Source: Rhodobacteraceae bacterium NBU2976 | GTDB taxonomy: Bacteria; Pseudomonadota; Alphaproteobacteria; Rhodobacterales; Rhodobacteraceae | Length of the DNA: 64,000 nucleotides | Assembly (NCBI GenBank): GCA_023630215.1 | Contig: JALPRQ010000001.1 | Coordinates: 124,001-188,000, forward strand | Direction: 5' to 3' | Shown here: in pieces, positions 1 through 9,096 of the stretch | Position numbering within the stretch: the stretch's first letter is position 1 | Layout of the letters: the number at the start of each line of letters is the position of its first letter | Translations under genes and position numbers: made by a program | Notes under the pieces: model-generated | Told to the model about the DNA's origin: nothing | Databases searched by the model: none | The model's input: only the letters and a program-made list of their open reading frames with translations

Positions 1-52
1 TTTGATCCCGGCGTTTCTCGTGTTAGGAAAAGTCAAACTGCTGGGGACTCAC

Positions 53-829
53 ATGGCCTATGAAACACTACTGACCGACATCGATGAACATATCGGTCTG
101 ATCACGCTAAACCGCCCAAAGGTGTTGAACGCCCTTAACGCACAATTGCTTGGCGAACTGGGACAGGCGCTGGCGGATATGGATGCGGACAGCACGGTGC
201 GCTGCATTATTATCACGGGGTCGGACAAGGCGTTTGCCGCCGGGGCGGATGTCAAGGAAATGGCGGAAAAAGGCTATGTCGACATGTTCGGCGACGATTA
301 TTTCACCGCCGAGGCCGAGGCGATTCTGCGGGTGCGCAAACCGATTATTGCGGCGGTTGCAGGGTATGCACTGGGGGGCGGATGCGAGCTTGCGATGATG
401 TGCGATTTTATTCTGGCGGCAGACACCGCGAAGTTCGGCCAGCCGGAAATAAACCTTGGTATCGTCGCTGGGCTGGGCGGCACGCAGCGGTTGACCCGGT
501 TCGTTGGTAAATCCAAATCGATGGAAATGCATCTGACAGGGCGGATGATGGACGCAGACGAAGCCGAGCGCGCCGGGCTGGTCAGCCGGGTGATTCCGGC
601 CAATGACCTGTTGGCAGAAGCGCGCAAAACGGCGCTAAAAATCAGCGAAAAATCCATGCTGACTGCGATGGCCGTAAAAGAATGCGTAAACCGTGCCTAT
701 GAAACCACATTGCGCGAGGGCTTGCTGTTTGAACGTCGGTCCTTCCATGCTGCGTTCGCCACGGATGACCAGTCCGAAGGAATGGAAGCCTTTATCGAAA
801 AACGTGCTCCACAATTCCGTGACAAATAA
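53..829 (+). CDS. Enoyl-CoA hydratase (crotonase family)
   Basis: A 258-residue protein of the usual length for a short-chain enoyl-CoA hydratase, which hydrates trans-2-enoyl-CoA to 3-hydroxyacyl-CoA in fatty-acid and amino-acid degradation in the cytoplasm. Visible crotonase features are the oxyanion-hole segment [11 protein letters not shown], the second oxyanion-hole segment [13 protein letters not shown], and the [19 protein letters not shown] stretch containing the catalytic-region Glu. The frame is open to the window edge, but the ATG at 53 has a GGGGAC ribosome site just upstream and gives the family length. It precedes rpsT, a neighbour order common in Rhodobacterales. The exact acyl-chain preference cannot be read from sequence. 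Confidence 0.93.
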   Translation: MAYETLLTDIDEHIGLITLNRPKVLNALNAQLLGELGQALADMDADSTVRCIIITGSDKAFAAGADVKEMAEKGYVDMFGDDYFTAEAEAILRVRKPIIAAVAGYALGGGCELAMMCDFILAADTAKFGQPEINLGIVAGLGGTQRLTRFVGKSKSMEMHLTGRMMDADEAERAGLVSRVIPANDLLAEARKTALKISEKSMLTAMAVKECVNRAYETTLREGLLFERRSFHAAFATDDQSEGMEAFIEKRAPQFRDK

Positions 830-843
830 GCAGGAAAAGGGCG

Positions 844-872
844 TTGACTTAACTTTTGACCAGCGTTAGAGA
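844..872 (+). promoter_or_regulatory. Candidate sigma-70 promoter of rpsT
   Basis: TTGACT at 844-849 is separated by 17 bases from TAGAGA at 867-872, placed about 40 bases before the rpsT start. The -35 and spacing fit a housekeeping promoter well; the -10 is imperfect. Confidence 0.55.
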
Positions 873-914
873 CACGCTTCATCTTCGAATCTCGAACGAA
901 CCGGAATTATTGAC

Positions 915-1181
915 ATGGCAAATTCGCCTCAATCCAAGAAACGTGCACGCCAGACCGAGCGCCGCACCGCTGTGAACAAAATGCGCCGCACGCGTATCCG
1001 CACCTATCTGCGCAAGGTTGAAGAAGCCATTGCCGGTGGGGATCAGAAAGTCGCTGCAGAAGCGCTTCAGGCAGCACAGCCTGAATTGATGCGTGGCGCT
1101 GGCAAAGGCATCATGCACAAGAAAACCGCCAGCCGCAAAATGTCGCGCTTGGCCCATCGTGTGAAAGCGATGAACGCTTAA
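915..1181 (+). CDS. rpsT: 30S ribosomal protein S20
   Basis: An 88-residue, strongly basic protein ([16 protein letters not shown] at the N-terminus, [16 protein letters not shown] at the C-terminus) with the size and composition of S20, which binds 16S rRNA in the body of the 30S subunit. It is a single gene with its own likely promoter at 844-872 and a rho-independent terminator directly downstream at 1207-1234. The ATG at 915 is preceded by a modest GGAA ribosome site. Confidence 0.97.
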   Translation: MANSPQSKKRARQTERRTAVNKMRRTRIRTYLRKVEEAIAGGDQKVAAEALQAAQPELMRGAGKGIMHKKTASRKMSRLAHRVKAMNA

Positions 1182-1206
1182 ACCGGATTTCCTGACCGGA
1201 AATTGT

Positions 1207-1234
1207 AAAGCGCGTCCATTCGGGCGCGCTTTTG
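1207..1234 (+). terminator. Intrinsic terminator after rpsT
   Basis: AAAGCGCG at 1207-1214 pairs with CGCGCTTT at 1225-1232, with a 10-base loop and a short T run. It lies 26 bases after the rpsT stop. Confidence 0.8.
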
Positions 1235-1342
1235 GTTTGTGCAATCAGCACGCTTAAAATACCTAAGTAATTTTGTCATATATATCTTGACTCTTTTTAT
1301 CGGATATTAAACTTTGCGCCTGCATAACAACAGGAGCTGCAA

Positions 1343-2431
1343 ATGACTTGGGACAAAATCTGGCTTTCCGGACTGTGGTTCGCGGGCACATTAATCGCCG
1401 CGATGCCACTAAGTGCGGAAACCCGAACATACTACATCGCCGCCGAGGAGGTGGATTGGGACTATGCCCCCGCGGGTCGGGAAATGATGATGGGAGAGGA
1501 ATTCACCGAGGATCAGAAAGTTTTCGTCGAACCGGGACCGTCCCGCATTGGGCGCATCTATCATAAGGTGCGTTACGTTGGTTACACGGATGACAGTTTC
1601 ACCACACCGCTTGCGCCACATGACGAATCGATGGGGATCCTTGGCCCCGTGATCCGGGCAGAAGTGGGCGACGAAATCATCGTGGTGTTCCAAAATAACG
1701 CGACCATCCCGACCTCTGTCCACCCGCACGGGGTATTTTATGAAAAGGACAGCGAAGGTTCGATGACCAATGACGGCACGATGGGGGCTGATATGGCTGA
1801 TGATTCCGTGGCCCCCGGCGACAGTCACACCTATGTCTGGCAAGTGCCCGAGCGGGCTGGTCCGGGGCCCAATGATCCGTCCTCGCTGGTTTGGCTTTAT
1901 CACAGTCACGTGGAGTCAATTGCGGATACAAACAGCGGTCTCGTCGGCCCCATCGTGATCACAGCGGCTGGCAAAGCCGACGCAGACGCAACCCCGTCGG
2001 ATATCGATCAAGAGGTGTTTTCCTTCTTCACCGTGATGAATGAAAACGAAAGCCATTTCATTGACGACATGGTTGCCGCACTGGCTGTGGAACCGGGCGA
2101 GGACGACGCTGACGATTTCGAAGAATCCAATCTGATGCATGTGATCAACGGATATGTTTACGGGAATATGCCAGTGCCAGTGATAAAGGAAAACGCCCGG
2201 GTTCGCTGGTATCTGATGGCGCTGGGAACCGAGGTTGACCTTCACACCCCCCACTGGCACGGCAATACTGTCTTGGTGAACGGCAATCGTAAGGACGTGG
2301 TGGAATTGCTGCCAGCCACAACGATGGTTGCGGATATGGTGCCCGACAATGTCGGCATCTGGATGTATCACTGCCACGTCAATGACCATATCGCTGCCGG
2401 TATGACAGGACGTTATGAGGTGGTAGAGTAA
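1343..2431 (+). CDS. Secreted multicopper oxidase, ceruloplasmin-like two-domain type
   Basis: A 362-residue protein with an N-terminal signal sequence ending near AMPLSAETR, so it probably acts in the periplasm. Copper-ligand motifs are complete: HPHG near residue 127, WLYHSH near 184, HTPHWHG near 300, and YHCHVNDHIAAGM near 342, the last containing the Cys, His and Met expected of a type 1 site. Multicopper oxidases couple one-electron oxidation of substrate or metal to four-electron reduction of oxygen. The start of the mature protein (YYIAAEEVDWDYAPAG) resembles ceruloplasmin and hephaestin more than CopA or CueO, suggesting ferroxidase or amine/phenol oxidation, but the substrate is not determined. 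The ATG at 1343 follows an AGGAG ribosome site. The length fits a two-cupredoxin-domain enzyme that would need to trimerise. Confidence 0.85.
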   Translation: MTWDKIWLSGLWFAGTLIAAMPLSAETRTYYIAAEEVDWDYAPAGREMMMGEEFTEDQKVFVEPGPSRIGRIYHKVRYVGYTDDSFTTPLAPHDESMGILGPVIRAEVGDEIIVVFQNNATIPTSVHPHGVFYEKDSEGSMTNDGTMGADMADDSVAPGDSHTYVWQVPERAGPGPNDPSSLVWLYHSHVESIADTNSGLVGPIVITAAGKADADATPSDIDQEVFSFFTVMNENESHFIDDMVAALAVEPGEDDADDFEESNLMHVINGYVYGNMPVPVIKENARVRWYLMALGTEVDLHTPHWHGNTVLVNGNRKDVVELLPATTMVADMVPDNVGIWMYHCHVNDHIAAGMTGRYEVVE

Positions 2432-2445
2432 GTTATGACGATACG

Positions 2446-2473
2446 AGGCGCGTCGCGTTTGGCGCGCCTTTAT
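2446..2473 (+). terminator. Intrinsic terminator after the multicopper oxidase
   Basis: AGGCGCG at 2446-2452 pairs with CGCGCCT at 2463-2469, followed by TTTATTT. It lies between two convergent genes, and its T run overlaps the stop codon of the minus-strand gene. Confidence 0.7.
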
Positions 2474-2934
2474 TTCAGCGCTACCGAAAACACACCGCTG
2501 ATGGTGAAGGGCAGACCTTCGTACACGACGGGTTCCGCGGTCATATAATCCTCGCAACTGACGATCTCGATCTCGAAAGCGCCGCTGATGGTTTCGTCTG
2601 TCAGTTCGGTTATTGTCGCGGTGCCGACCGGTTCGTCAGCCGGATCGCAACCAACCTGTGTGACCTGACCGTTGATTTCCAGTGGCAGGGTAACGATGGT
2701 GTTGTTGGCCCCAAAATCGGTCGTTTCGGTCATGCCATCATCAAAGTCCGGCGCGATGCGAACCAGAAAATCCTGACCCGAGAATTCCCACATGTCCACC
2801 ATCGCGTAACGGTTCTTGGCCCGGTCCATCTCGTGGGTGAATTCCAACCCTTCCGAGGTGGTGATGGTCCAGATATCCTGAGCCATGGCGCTGGTGGTCA
2901 GAGTGATCAGGCTGGCGGTAAGAAAAAGTTTCAT
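2470..2934 (-). CDS. Secreted hypothetical protein
   Basis: A 154-residue protein with a clear Sec signal peptide (MKLFLTASLITLTTSAMAQ, cleavage likely after AMA). The rest is acidic and rich in beta-type residues, with two Cys (GCDPADE and SCEDYM) that could form a disulfide in the periplasm. I do not recognise the family. Two ATG codons occur in tandem; the second, at 2934, sits at better spacing from an AAGGAG ribosome site and is used here. It is convergent with the multicopper oxidase gene and shares its terminator region. A second secreted protein of similar style lies at 26934-27464. Confidence 0.75.
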   Translation of the reverse strand: MKLFLTASLITLTTSAMAQDIWTITTSEGLEFTHEMDRAKNRYAMVDMWEFSGQDFLVRIAPDFDDGMTETTDFGANNTIVTLPLEINGQVTQVGCDPADEPVGTATITELTDETISGAFEIEIVSCEDYMTAEPVVYEGLPFTISGVFSVALK

Positions 2935-2937
2935 CAT

Positions 2938-3778
2938 GAGCTCCTTTTATTAGGGCATATGGGTGAAGGTGACGACGATGATATTGTTCTGGCGCCTTGT
3001 GTGGATACCGTTCCTGCTTGCCTCGACCGCCCGGAAAATTTCGGATTTCGCCGGTCGATTATCATCGAGAGAATTGGACCACGAGGATTCGGGGCGAGGG
3101 CCATCACGAAGGTCTGTGGAATTTTGGGAAACGGTCTTATGTCTTGCGACCTTTTTGCCAGATCAGGTCGATTAAGCAGCGCCCTTTGGTTGAAAAATAG
3201 AGGTTCAACCTTTGCCCATTTTTGACGACCAATGCATTCGCATGGGTTGTATTTTCCTGATGCAGAAAGTGACTGCAAAACGGCGTAACCCTTTGCTTTT
3301 AATGATTTTATATCGTCTTGATACAGCGGTTCAAGTTGCTTCATGCCGATTACTCTAGTAGTCGGGTGTTCATATCCAAGTGATTTTAGTCACATTTTCC
3401 CATCACTGAAAATTTTTTCGATCAAAAAACTTGCGTCCTTGATTTGTATGGAAAATTTCAAACCGACGTCACAAAACTGCAACTTGGCAACCGTTAATTT
3501 CGCAAAAATTTCCGATTCCCGCATCTGAGCTATTGAGCGAATCTTTGGCGACAGCTAGGTTCCCTCCACGCTTGGCGATTCCAACTGCTCGCTGCCTAAA
3601 GCGTCGTCAAATTTTGATTGGTTTCTTGTGCGGAAAGCTATGAATTTTCTGCAATGGGCCGACTTTGTCTTGTCGACGACCGAGCATTGGTCATCCCGAG
3701 TGGGGAGGTAGCTGCTCGCTTGCCATTGACATCATGGTGCGCCTTCACGGGCATCAAAAGACAAAAGGATTCGACCTC
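2938..3778. other. Long intergenic region, A+T-rich in part
   Basis: About 840 bases with no gene I can support. On the minus strand, 2934-3344 is open for 136 codons, with a plausible N-terminal half but a low-complexity Ser/Pro C-terminal half and no recognisable domain; it may be a decayed or very small unknown gene. From 3345 to 3560 the composition is clearly A+T-richer than the surroundings and contains inverted stretches such as AGTGAT/ATCACT (3381-3410), but no match to a DnaA box was seen although dnaA lies downstream. Promoters for the rhodanese-dnaA pair and for the minus-strand secreted protein should lie here. Confidence 0.4.
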
Positions 3779-4216
3779 GTGCCGAACGACGGAGATATGT
3801 TTGTTCATGACGCCAGCCCCACTGAAACGTGGGATGCGTTGAAATCAGACCCCACCGCCATCCTGGTCGATGTCCGCACCAAACCCGAATGGGCATATGT
3901 AGGTCTGCCGGATTTGTCATCGTTGAACAAGACAACCCTGCTGATCGAATGGGCTGTCTTTCCGACCATGGAGCGCAATGATCAATTTGCCGAACAATTG
4001 TTCGAGCAAATCGGCGAGACACCCCCGTCTGCAATCTATTTTCTATGCCGATCTGGTGTGCGCTCGTTACGGGCTGCGAATCTGATCGCGCAGGCAGATC
4101 GCAGAATTACCTGCGTAAACGTATCTGGTGGATTTGAAGGTGACAAAGACGACCGCGGTCATCGCGGCGCTGTGAATGGCTGGAAATTTGAAGGATTGCC
4201 CTGGTCGCAAGACTAA
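3779..4216 (+). CDS. Rhodanese-domain protein
   Basis: A small single-domain rhodanese (sulfurtransferase-like) protein. ILVDVRTKPEWAYVG is the N-terminal rhodanese motif, and FLCRSGVRS holds the active-site Cys in the CRSGxRS loop, so thiosulfate or persulfide transfer is possible. The frame is open from 3665. The GTG at 3779 is chosen because AAAAGGA lies 9 bases before it; the ATG at 3797 (start of MFVHDASPTETW) is an alternative that fits the family length, and the ATG at 3734 has no ribosome site. It lies 43 bases upstream of dnaA on the same strand and may share its transcript. The physiological substrate is unknown. Confidence 0.8.
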   Translation: MPNDGDMFVHDASPTETWDALKSDPTAILVDVRTKPEWAYVGLPDLSSLNKTTLLIEWAVFPTMERNDQFAEQLFEQIGETPPSAIYFLCRSGVRSLRAANLIAQADRRITCVNVSGGFEGDKDDRGHRGAVNGWKFEGLPWSQD

Positions 4217-4259
4217 CGGCAGCCAAAGGGCATCAGCCCGAGGGACAGATAGGACGATT

Positions 4260-5609
4260 ATGACACAAGACATCTGGGGGCGGATACGAAGCGAACTGCA
4301 AAACGCGCTGGGTAAAGATGAATTCAAAAGCTGGATTGACCCGCTGGACTTCATCAACGCCGACGGACGCGTGGCGCGGTTTTCTGCACCAACCAGTTTT
4401 ATCGGGAACTGGGTATCGCGCAACTATGGCGACATGATTCTGGACCTGTTTCGGTCCGAAGACCTTCCGGTTGACCGGATTGCCTTCAAAACCGCCTCGG
4501 CACCAGTCAAACCCGAACCGGAGGGCGGAAAGCCCAAGGCCAAACCCGTAAAATCGGTAGAATTCGAACTGCCGGGATCGCCGCTGGACACACGTTTTAC
4601 CTTTGACAGTTTTGTTGTGGGCAAACCGAACGAACTGGCACATGCCGCAGCGCGCCGCGTGGCCGAAGGTGGGCCAGTCACGTTTAATCCACTGTTTCTT
4701 TATGGTGGCGTTGGACTTGGGAAAACCCATCTTATGCACGCGATCGCTTGGGAATATCAGCAGACGCACAAGGACTCGCGCGTGCTGTATCTGTCCGCCG
4801 AACAATTTATGTATCGCTTTGTTCAAGCTTTGCGCTTCAAGGATATGCATGGGTTCAAGGAATTGTTCCGTTCGGTCGATGTGCTGATGGTCGATGACGT
4901 CCAGTTCATTGCTGGAAAGGATTCAACGCAGGACGAATTTTTCCATACTTTCAATGCCTTGGTAGATCAAGGCAAGCAGATCATTATCTCTGCCGACCGC
5001 GCCCCAGGCGAGATTGAAGGGCTGGAAGAGCGGATCAAATCGCGTCTGCATTGGGGGCTGGTGGTTGACCTGCACCCGACCGATTACGAGCTGCGTCTGG
5101 GCATCCTGCAATCCAAGGCCGAGGCCCATCTGAAAACCATGCCGGGTGTCGATATCGACGCGGGCGTGTTGGAATTTCTGGCGCATCGGATTTCGTCCAA
5201 TGTCCGCGTCCTCGAAGGGGCGCTGACACGTCTGTTCGCCTTTGCCTCATTGGTTGGGCGGGAAATCACGATGGACATGGTGCAGGAATGTCTTGCCGAT
5301 ATTTTGCGCGCATCCGAACGCAAGGTGACGGTCGAAGAAATCATGCGCAAAGTGGCGGATCATTACCATTTGCGGATGTCCGACCTTCTGTCCCCGCGCC
5401 GCGCCCGCAATGTGGCGCGCCCACGTCAGGTGGCGATGTATCTGTCCAAACAACTGACCTCCAAAAGCCTGCCGGATATCGGGCGGCGATTTGGCGGGCG
5501 TGACCATACAACGGTGATCCATGCCGTGCGAAAGGTCGAGGAATTGACACATACCGACCACCAGATCGCCGAGGATGTCGAGTTGCTGCGCCGGATGCTG
5601 GAAGCGTAG
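4260..5609 (+). CDS. dnaA: Chromosomal replication initiator DnaA
   Basis: A 449-residue DnaA that binds ATP and oriC DnaA boxes to open the origin. Domain I (about 1-85, MTQDIWGRIRSEL) is followed by a Pro/Lys-rich linker (about 90-110). The AAA+ core has Walker A GGVGLGKTH near residue 149 and Walker B VLMVDDVQF near 209. The C-terminal DNA-binding domain carries the signature GGRDHTTVIHAV near residues 413-424. The ATG at 4260 gives the canonical N-terminus and follows an AGGA ribosome site; an upstream in-frame ATG at 4176 lies inside the rhodanese gene and is rejected. It is followed by dnaN and recF, the classic order. No DnaA-box cluster was visible next to it, so the origin may be elsewhere. 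Confidence 0.98.
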   Translation: MTQDIWGRIRSELQNALGKDEFKSWIDPLDFINADGRVARFSAPTSFIGNWVSRNYGDMILDLFRSEDLPVDRIAFKTASAPVKPEPEGGKPKAKPVKSVEFELPGSPLDTRFTFDSFVVGKPNELAHAAARRVAEGGPVTFNPLFLYGGVGLGKTHLMHAIAWEYQQTHKDSRVLYLSAEQFMYRFVQALRFKDMHGFKELFRSVDVLMVDDVQFIAGKDSTQDEFFHTFNALVDQGKQIIISADRAPGEIEGLEERIKSRLHWGLVVDLHPTDYELRLGILQSKAEAHLKTMPGVDIDAGVLEFLAHRISSNVRVLEGALTRLFAFASLVGREITMDMVQECLADILRASERKVTVEEIMRKVADHYHLRMSDLLSPRRARNVARPRQVAMYLSKQLTSKSLPDIGRRFGGRDHTTVIHAVRKVEELTHTDHQIAEDVELLRRMLEA

Positions 5610-5631
5610 CACAAATTTCACGCTAAAATCC

Positions 5632-5659
5632 TTGCACTTCGCGAGGGTTCGGATAGTGT
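5632..5659 (+). promoter_or_regulatory. Candidate promoter of dnaN
   Basis: TTGCAC at 5632-5637 and TAGTGT at 5654-5659 are separated by 16 bases in the 93-base gap between dnaA and dnaN. Both elements are imperfect. Confidence 0.35.
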
Positions 5660-5702
5660 CTCTGTCCGACCTGTTTTTGGTTCAAGAATTACGGTGGACG
5701 AT

Positions 5703-6821
5703 ATGAAAGTCAGCATCGAACGCAGCACCCTGATGAAAGCGATGAGCCGTGCGCAATCCGTTGTGGAGCGCCGGAACACGATCCCGATCCTCGCCAATGT
5801 TCTGATCGAAGCCGAGGGTGATAAAATCGCCTTCCGCGCAACCGATTTGGATATCGAGGTTTTGGACACCGCCCCCGCGGTGGTCAGTCAGGCCGGGGCG
5901 ACAACCGTTGGCGCGCATACGCTGCACGAGATCGTGCGCAAGCTGCCCGAAGGTGCGATGGTGGAATTGTCCGATGACGGCACCGCCGGTCGGTTGGAAA
6001 TCAGCGCCGGGCGCTCGCATTTCAGTCTTGCGACCTTGCCAAAGGAAGATTTCCCAGTGATGGCATCGTCGGAATATGAGTGCAATTTCTCGGTCAAGGC
6101 GTCGGTATTGAAACGGCTTCTGGACAAGGCAAAGTTTGCAATTTCCACTGAAGAAACAAGATATTACCTGAACGGCATCTATATGCATGCTGCCGAAGGT
6201 GCGCAGGGCAAGGCTCTGCGCTGTGTTGCCACAGATGGCCACCGTCTGGCCCAAGTGGATGCGCCGCTGCCCGCCGGGGCAGAAACCCTGCCCGGCGTGA
6301 TCGTGCCCCGCAAAACGGTGGGCGAGGTGATGAAATTACTGGATGACGACGAAGCGGCGATTGCGGTGTCTGTGTCCGAAACCAAGGTGCGGTTTGCCAC
6401 GCCAGAGGTTACGCTGACCTCCAAAGTGATCGACGGATCCTTCCCTGATTATACGCGCGTGATCCCGCAAGGGAACAACAAGCGGCTGGAGGTTGATGCC
6501 GCCGAATTTGCCCGAGCGGTGGATCGGGTGTCTACAGTCTCCTCCGAACGCTCTCGCGCGGTGAAACTGGCGTTGGACGAGGATCGTCTGGTCCTGTCGG
6601 TCAACGCCCCCGACAGTGGTGCCGCGGACGAGGAATTGGCCGTTGCCTATGCGGACGAACCGCTGGAAATAGGGTTCAACGCCAAATACCTGCTGGAAAT
6701 CGCGGGACAGGTAGACCGGGAAAACGCGGTGTTCATGTTCAATTCGTCCGGCGATCCGACTTTGATGCGCGAAGGAAACGACGACAGTGCAGTTTATGTC
6801 GTGATGCCGATGCGGGTCTGA
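5703..6821 (+). CDS. dnaN: DNA polymerase III beta subunit (sliding clamp)
   Basis: A 372-residue beta clamp, which encircles DNA and tethers polymerase III and other factors. Length and the three-fold repeated clamp domains fit the family; typical segments are VVERRNTIPILANVLIEA near the N-terminus, YYLNGIYMH in the middle, and DPTLMREGNDDSAVYVVMPMRV at the C-terminus. The ATG at 5703 is preferred to an in-frame GTG at 5694 because it gives the normal MKVSIERS start. Its TGA stop shares one base with the recF ATG (TGATG), indicating translational coupling with recF. Confidence 0.97.
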   Translation: MKVSIERSTLMKAMSRAQSVVERRNTIPILANVLIEAEGDKIAFRATDLDIEVLDTAPAVVSQAGATTVGAHTLHEIVRKLPEGAMVELSDDGTAGRLEISAGRSHFSLATLPKEDFPVMASSEYECNFSVKASVLKRLLDKAKFAISTEETRYYLNGIYMHAAEGAQGKALRCVATDGHRLAQVDAPLPAGAETLPGVIVPRKTVGEVMKLLDDDEAAIAVSVSETKVRFATPEVTLTSKVIDGSFPDYTRVIPQGNNKRLEVDAAEFARAVDRVSTVSSERSRAVKLALDEDRLVLSVNAPDSGAADEELAVAYADEPLEIGFNAKYLLEIAGQVDRENAVFMFNSSGDPTLMREGNDDSAVYVVMPMRV

Positions 6822-7921
6822 TGCTCGCCGTTACGGAGCTTCGGCTTTCCCATTTTCGATCCCACAAGGCCGCGCGACTGGAAACAGACGGGCGGCCGAT
6901 TGCGTTATTTGGGCCAAATGGCGCGGGCAAGACAAATGTGCTGGAGGCCGTTTCGCTGCTCTCTCCCGGTCGTGGTTTGCGCCGCGCCGCTGTCGAAGAT
7001 ATGGCACGGGCTCCAGAAAATCTTGGCTGGAAAATCAGCGCGGTGATGGAAAGCCTGTCGGAGGTGCATGAAATTGCCACCTGGGCGGACGGCGACGCCA
7101 ATCGCCGCGTCGAAATCGACGGCAAACCAGCGCCGCAACTGGCGTTGGGGAAGATTTCCCGGATCGTCTGGCTGGTCCCGGTGATGGACCGGCTTTGGCT
7201 GGAAGGTGCGGGTGAACGCCGCCGATTTCTGGACCGCATGGTGATGAGCTTTATCCCCGGCCATGCCGACGCCACGCTGGCCTATGAAAAAGCGATGCGC
7301 GAACGTAACCGCCTGTTGAAAGACCAGGTGCGCGATTCCGGCTGGTTTGACGCGCTGGAATCGCAGATGGCGATTGCAGGCGGGGCGATTTCAGCAAACC
7401 GGGTCGAGGTTCTGGACCGTATCATCGGGGTGCAGGACCCGAGCAGTCTGTTCCCGGTTGCGGATCTTTCGCTGGTTTCTGCGGACGAGATGCCGCCCGA
7501 ACAAACCACTGAAACCCTCCGCGAAGCTTTGGCCGAGGGGCGCTCGCGCGACATGGCTGCCGGGCGTAGTCTGACCGGTCCGCACCGCGCCGACTTGCAT
7601 GCGATTTACGCCGCCAAAGGGATAGAGGCAAAGAACTGTTCCACAGGCGAACAAAAGGCGCTGTTGGTCTCGCTGATCTTGGCCAACGCACGGGCCCTGG
7701 CCGAGGATTTCGGGGCTCCTCCGATCCTGTTGCTGGATGAGGTTGCCGCCCATCTGGACGCAGATCGCCGCGCCGCTCTTTACGATGAAATCTGCGGGCT
7801 TGGGGCGCAAGCGTGGATGACAGGCACTGGGCCAGAGCTGTTTGATGCGCTGGGAGATCGCGCCCAATATGTCGAAGTTATCGAGCAGAATGGTGTCTCT
7901 ACACTGATCGACAAAGGCTGA
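6821..7921 (+). CDS. recF: DNA replication and repair protein RecF
   Basis: A 366-residue SMC-like ATPase that helps load RecA at single-strand gaps with RecO and RecR. It shows Walker A GPNGAGKTN near residue 31, the ABC-type signature STGEQKALL near 273, and Walker B ILLLDEVAAHLD near 302, in the right order for RecF. The start overlaps the dnaN stop by one base. Confidence 0.96.
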   Translation: MLAVTELRLSHFRSHKAARLETDGRPIALFGPNGAGKTNVLEAVSLLSPGRGLRRAAVEDMARAPENLGWKISAVMESLSEVHEIATWADGDANRRVEIDGKPAPQLALGKISRIVWLVPVMDRLWLEGAGERRRFLDRMVMSFIPGHADATLAYEKAMRERNRLLKDQVRDSGWFDALESQMAIAGGAISANRVEVLDRIIGVQDPSSLFPVADLSLVSADEMPPEQTTETLREALAEGRSRDMAAGRSLTGPHRADLHAIYAAKGIEAKNCSTGEQKALLVSLILANARALAEDFGAPPILLLDEVAAHLDADRRAALYDEICGLGAQAWMTGTGPELFDALGDRAQYVEVIEQNGVSTLIDKG

Positions 7922-7989
7922 CGCATCCAAAACGTCTGGGCAGTCCCTCGCCCATGTGCCATTCTAGCCCTATCGACTCGGAGGTATCC

Positions 7990-8472
7990 ATGTTTCGCTT
8001 TCTGCTCTTACCGCTGATCATCGCTCTGCCGGTTGATGACGAGCCGTTACCGCAATCGCGCGAGGGTGTCTGGCAAGGGGCGGGCGTGCAGATCGACGGG
8101 CAGGATTGGCCGATGACGGTCACCATCATGCCGGATCGCAGTCTTGTGGATTATCCGTCGCTGGGTTGTGGCGGTCACTGGGATTATCTGAATTTTGACG
8201 CGTTTCAGATTACGGCAGTGGAGCGCATTACCTATGGCGTGGATCAGTGCTTGGATGGGGGGCTTATACAAGTTTCGGTTTATGACGAGCACTCGCTCTA
8301 TTACCAATGGTTTGATAAGTCCGGGAAAGTTGTCGCGGGCGTGATACTGATCGAGGGCGAATTGCGCATGGACAATTACGACGCACTTCTGGCCCTGACC
8401 ATGCAGGCCGTGGGTAATTATTTTGTCGAGGGGCCAACCGCGCAGATTGATATGGATAACGGCGAATTGTGA
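7990..8472 (+). CDS. Hypothetical protein with N-terminal hydrophobic segment
   Basis: A 160-residue protein I do not recognise. It starts with a hydrophobic stretch (MFRFLLLPLIIALPVDDEP), probably a signal peptide or anchor, followed by a compact acidic domain with two Cys (SLGCGGHW and DQCLDGG). The ATG at 7990 follows a strong GGAGG ribosome site; an upstream in-frame ATG at 7954 is less likely. Its TGA stop overlaps the GTG start of the following LysE-type gene by three bases, so the two are probably co-translated. Confidence 0.75.
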   Translation: MFRFLLLPLIIALPVDDEPLPQSREGVWQGAGVQIDGQDWPMTVTIMPDRSLVDYPSLGCGGHWDYLNFDAFQITAVERITYGVDQCLDGGLIQVSVYDEHSLYYQWFDKSGKVVAGVILIEGELRMDNYDALLALTMQAVGNYFVEGPTAQIDMDNGEL

Positions 8473-9089
8473 CTCTCTCCCTTACGGAAATTCTCCTTTA
8501 TGCTGGGGGCCTGTTTATCCTGTTCCTGACTCCCGGCCCGGTCTGGGTCGCGCTGGTGGCACGTGCGGCGGCGGGTGGGTTTCATGCGGCGTGGCCATTG
8601 GCGCTAGGTGTTGTGGTTGGCGACATGGTCTGGCCATTGTTGGCGATTTTTGGCGTGGCGCTGCTGGTCGAGCTTTATGCCGATTTCCTGACCTTATTAC
8701 GCTGGGGTGGGGCCGCGATCCTGATCTGGATGGGCTATCGCACCATTCGCAAGGCGGATACACCGCTTGTTGGCGATAAACGACTGTCAGCGGGTGGGGC
8801 CTGGGCTGGATTTGTTGCCGGGCTGATGGTGATCATGGGCAACCCCAAGGCAATCCTGTTCTATATGGGCGTGCTGCCGGGATTTTTCGATTTACAGGCG
8901 ATAAACGCTTGGGACATTGCGGTGATCGTGGTGATATCGGCAGCGGTCCCCTTCATTGGCAACCTGATCCTTGGCCTTTTTGTCGGCAAAGCACGGCGAT
9001 TTCTGTCCTCACCGGTTGCGGTTCGCCGAACAAACCTGATTGCGGGGTCCGCGCTGGTTCTGGTCGGCCTTGCGATTGTCGTGATATGA
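8469..9089 (+). CDS. LysE/RhtB-family amino-acid exporter
   Basis: A 206-residue integral membrane protein with about six hydrophobic segments and the LysE/RhtB hallmarks: TPGPVWVALVARAAAGGF near residues 20-37 and GNPKAILFYMGVLPGFF near 121-137. The family exports amino acids or derivatives such as lysine, homoserine or threonine; the substrate here is unknown. It starts with GTG inside the stop region of the preceding gene and ends 7 bases before the next start, so 7990-9600 probably forms one operon. Confidence 0.85.
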   Translation: MTLSLTEILLYAGGLFILFLTPGPVWVALVARAAAGGFHAAWPLALGVVVGDMVWPLLAIFGVALLVELYADFLTLLRWGGAAILIWMGYRTIRKADTPLVGDKRLSAGGAWAGFVAGLMVIMGNPKAILFYMGVLPGFFDLQAINAWDIAVIVVISAAVPFIGNLILGLFVGKARRFLSSPVAVRRTNLIAGSALVLVGLAIVVI

Positions 9090-9096
9090 GGCGCAT

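Noticed and set aside
2934-3344. A 136-codon minus-strand frame
   Set aside because: The C-terminal half is low-complexity and no domain or ribosome site was seen; it is kept only as a note in the intergenic entry.
3200-5700. Possible oriC beside dnaA
   Set aside because: I looked for TTATCCACA-like DnaA boxes by eye and saw no cluster; in this group the origin is often not next to dnaA.
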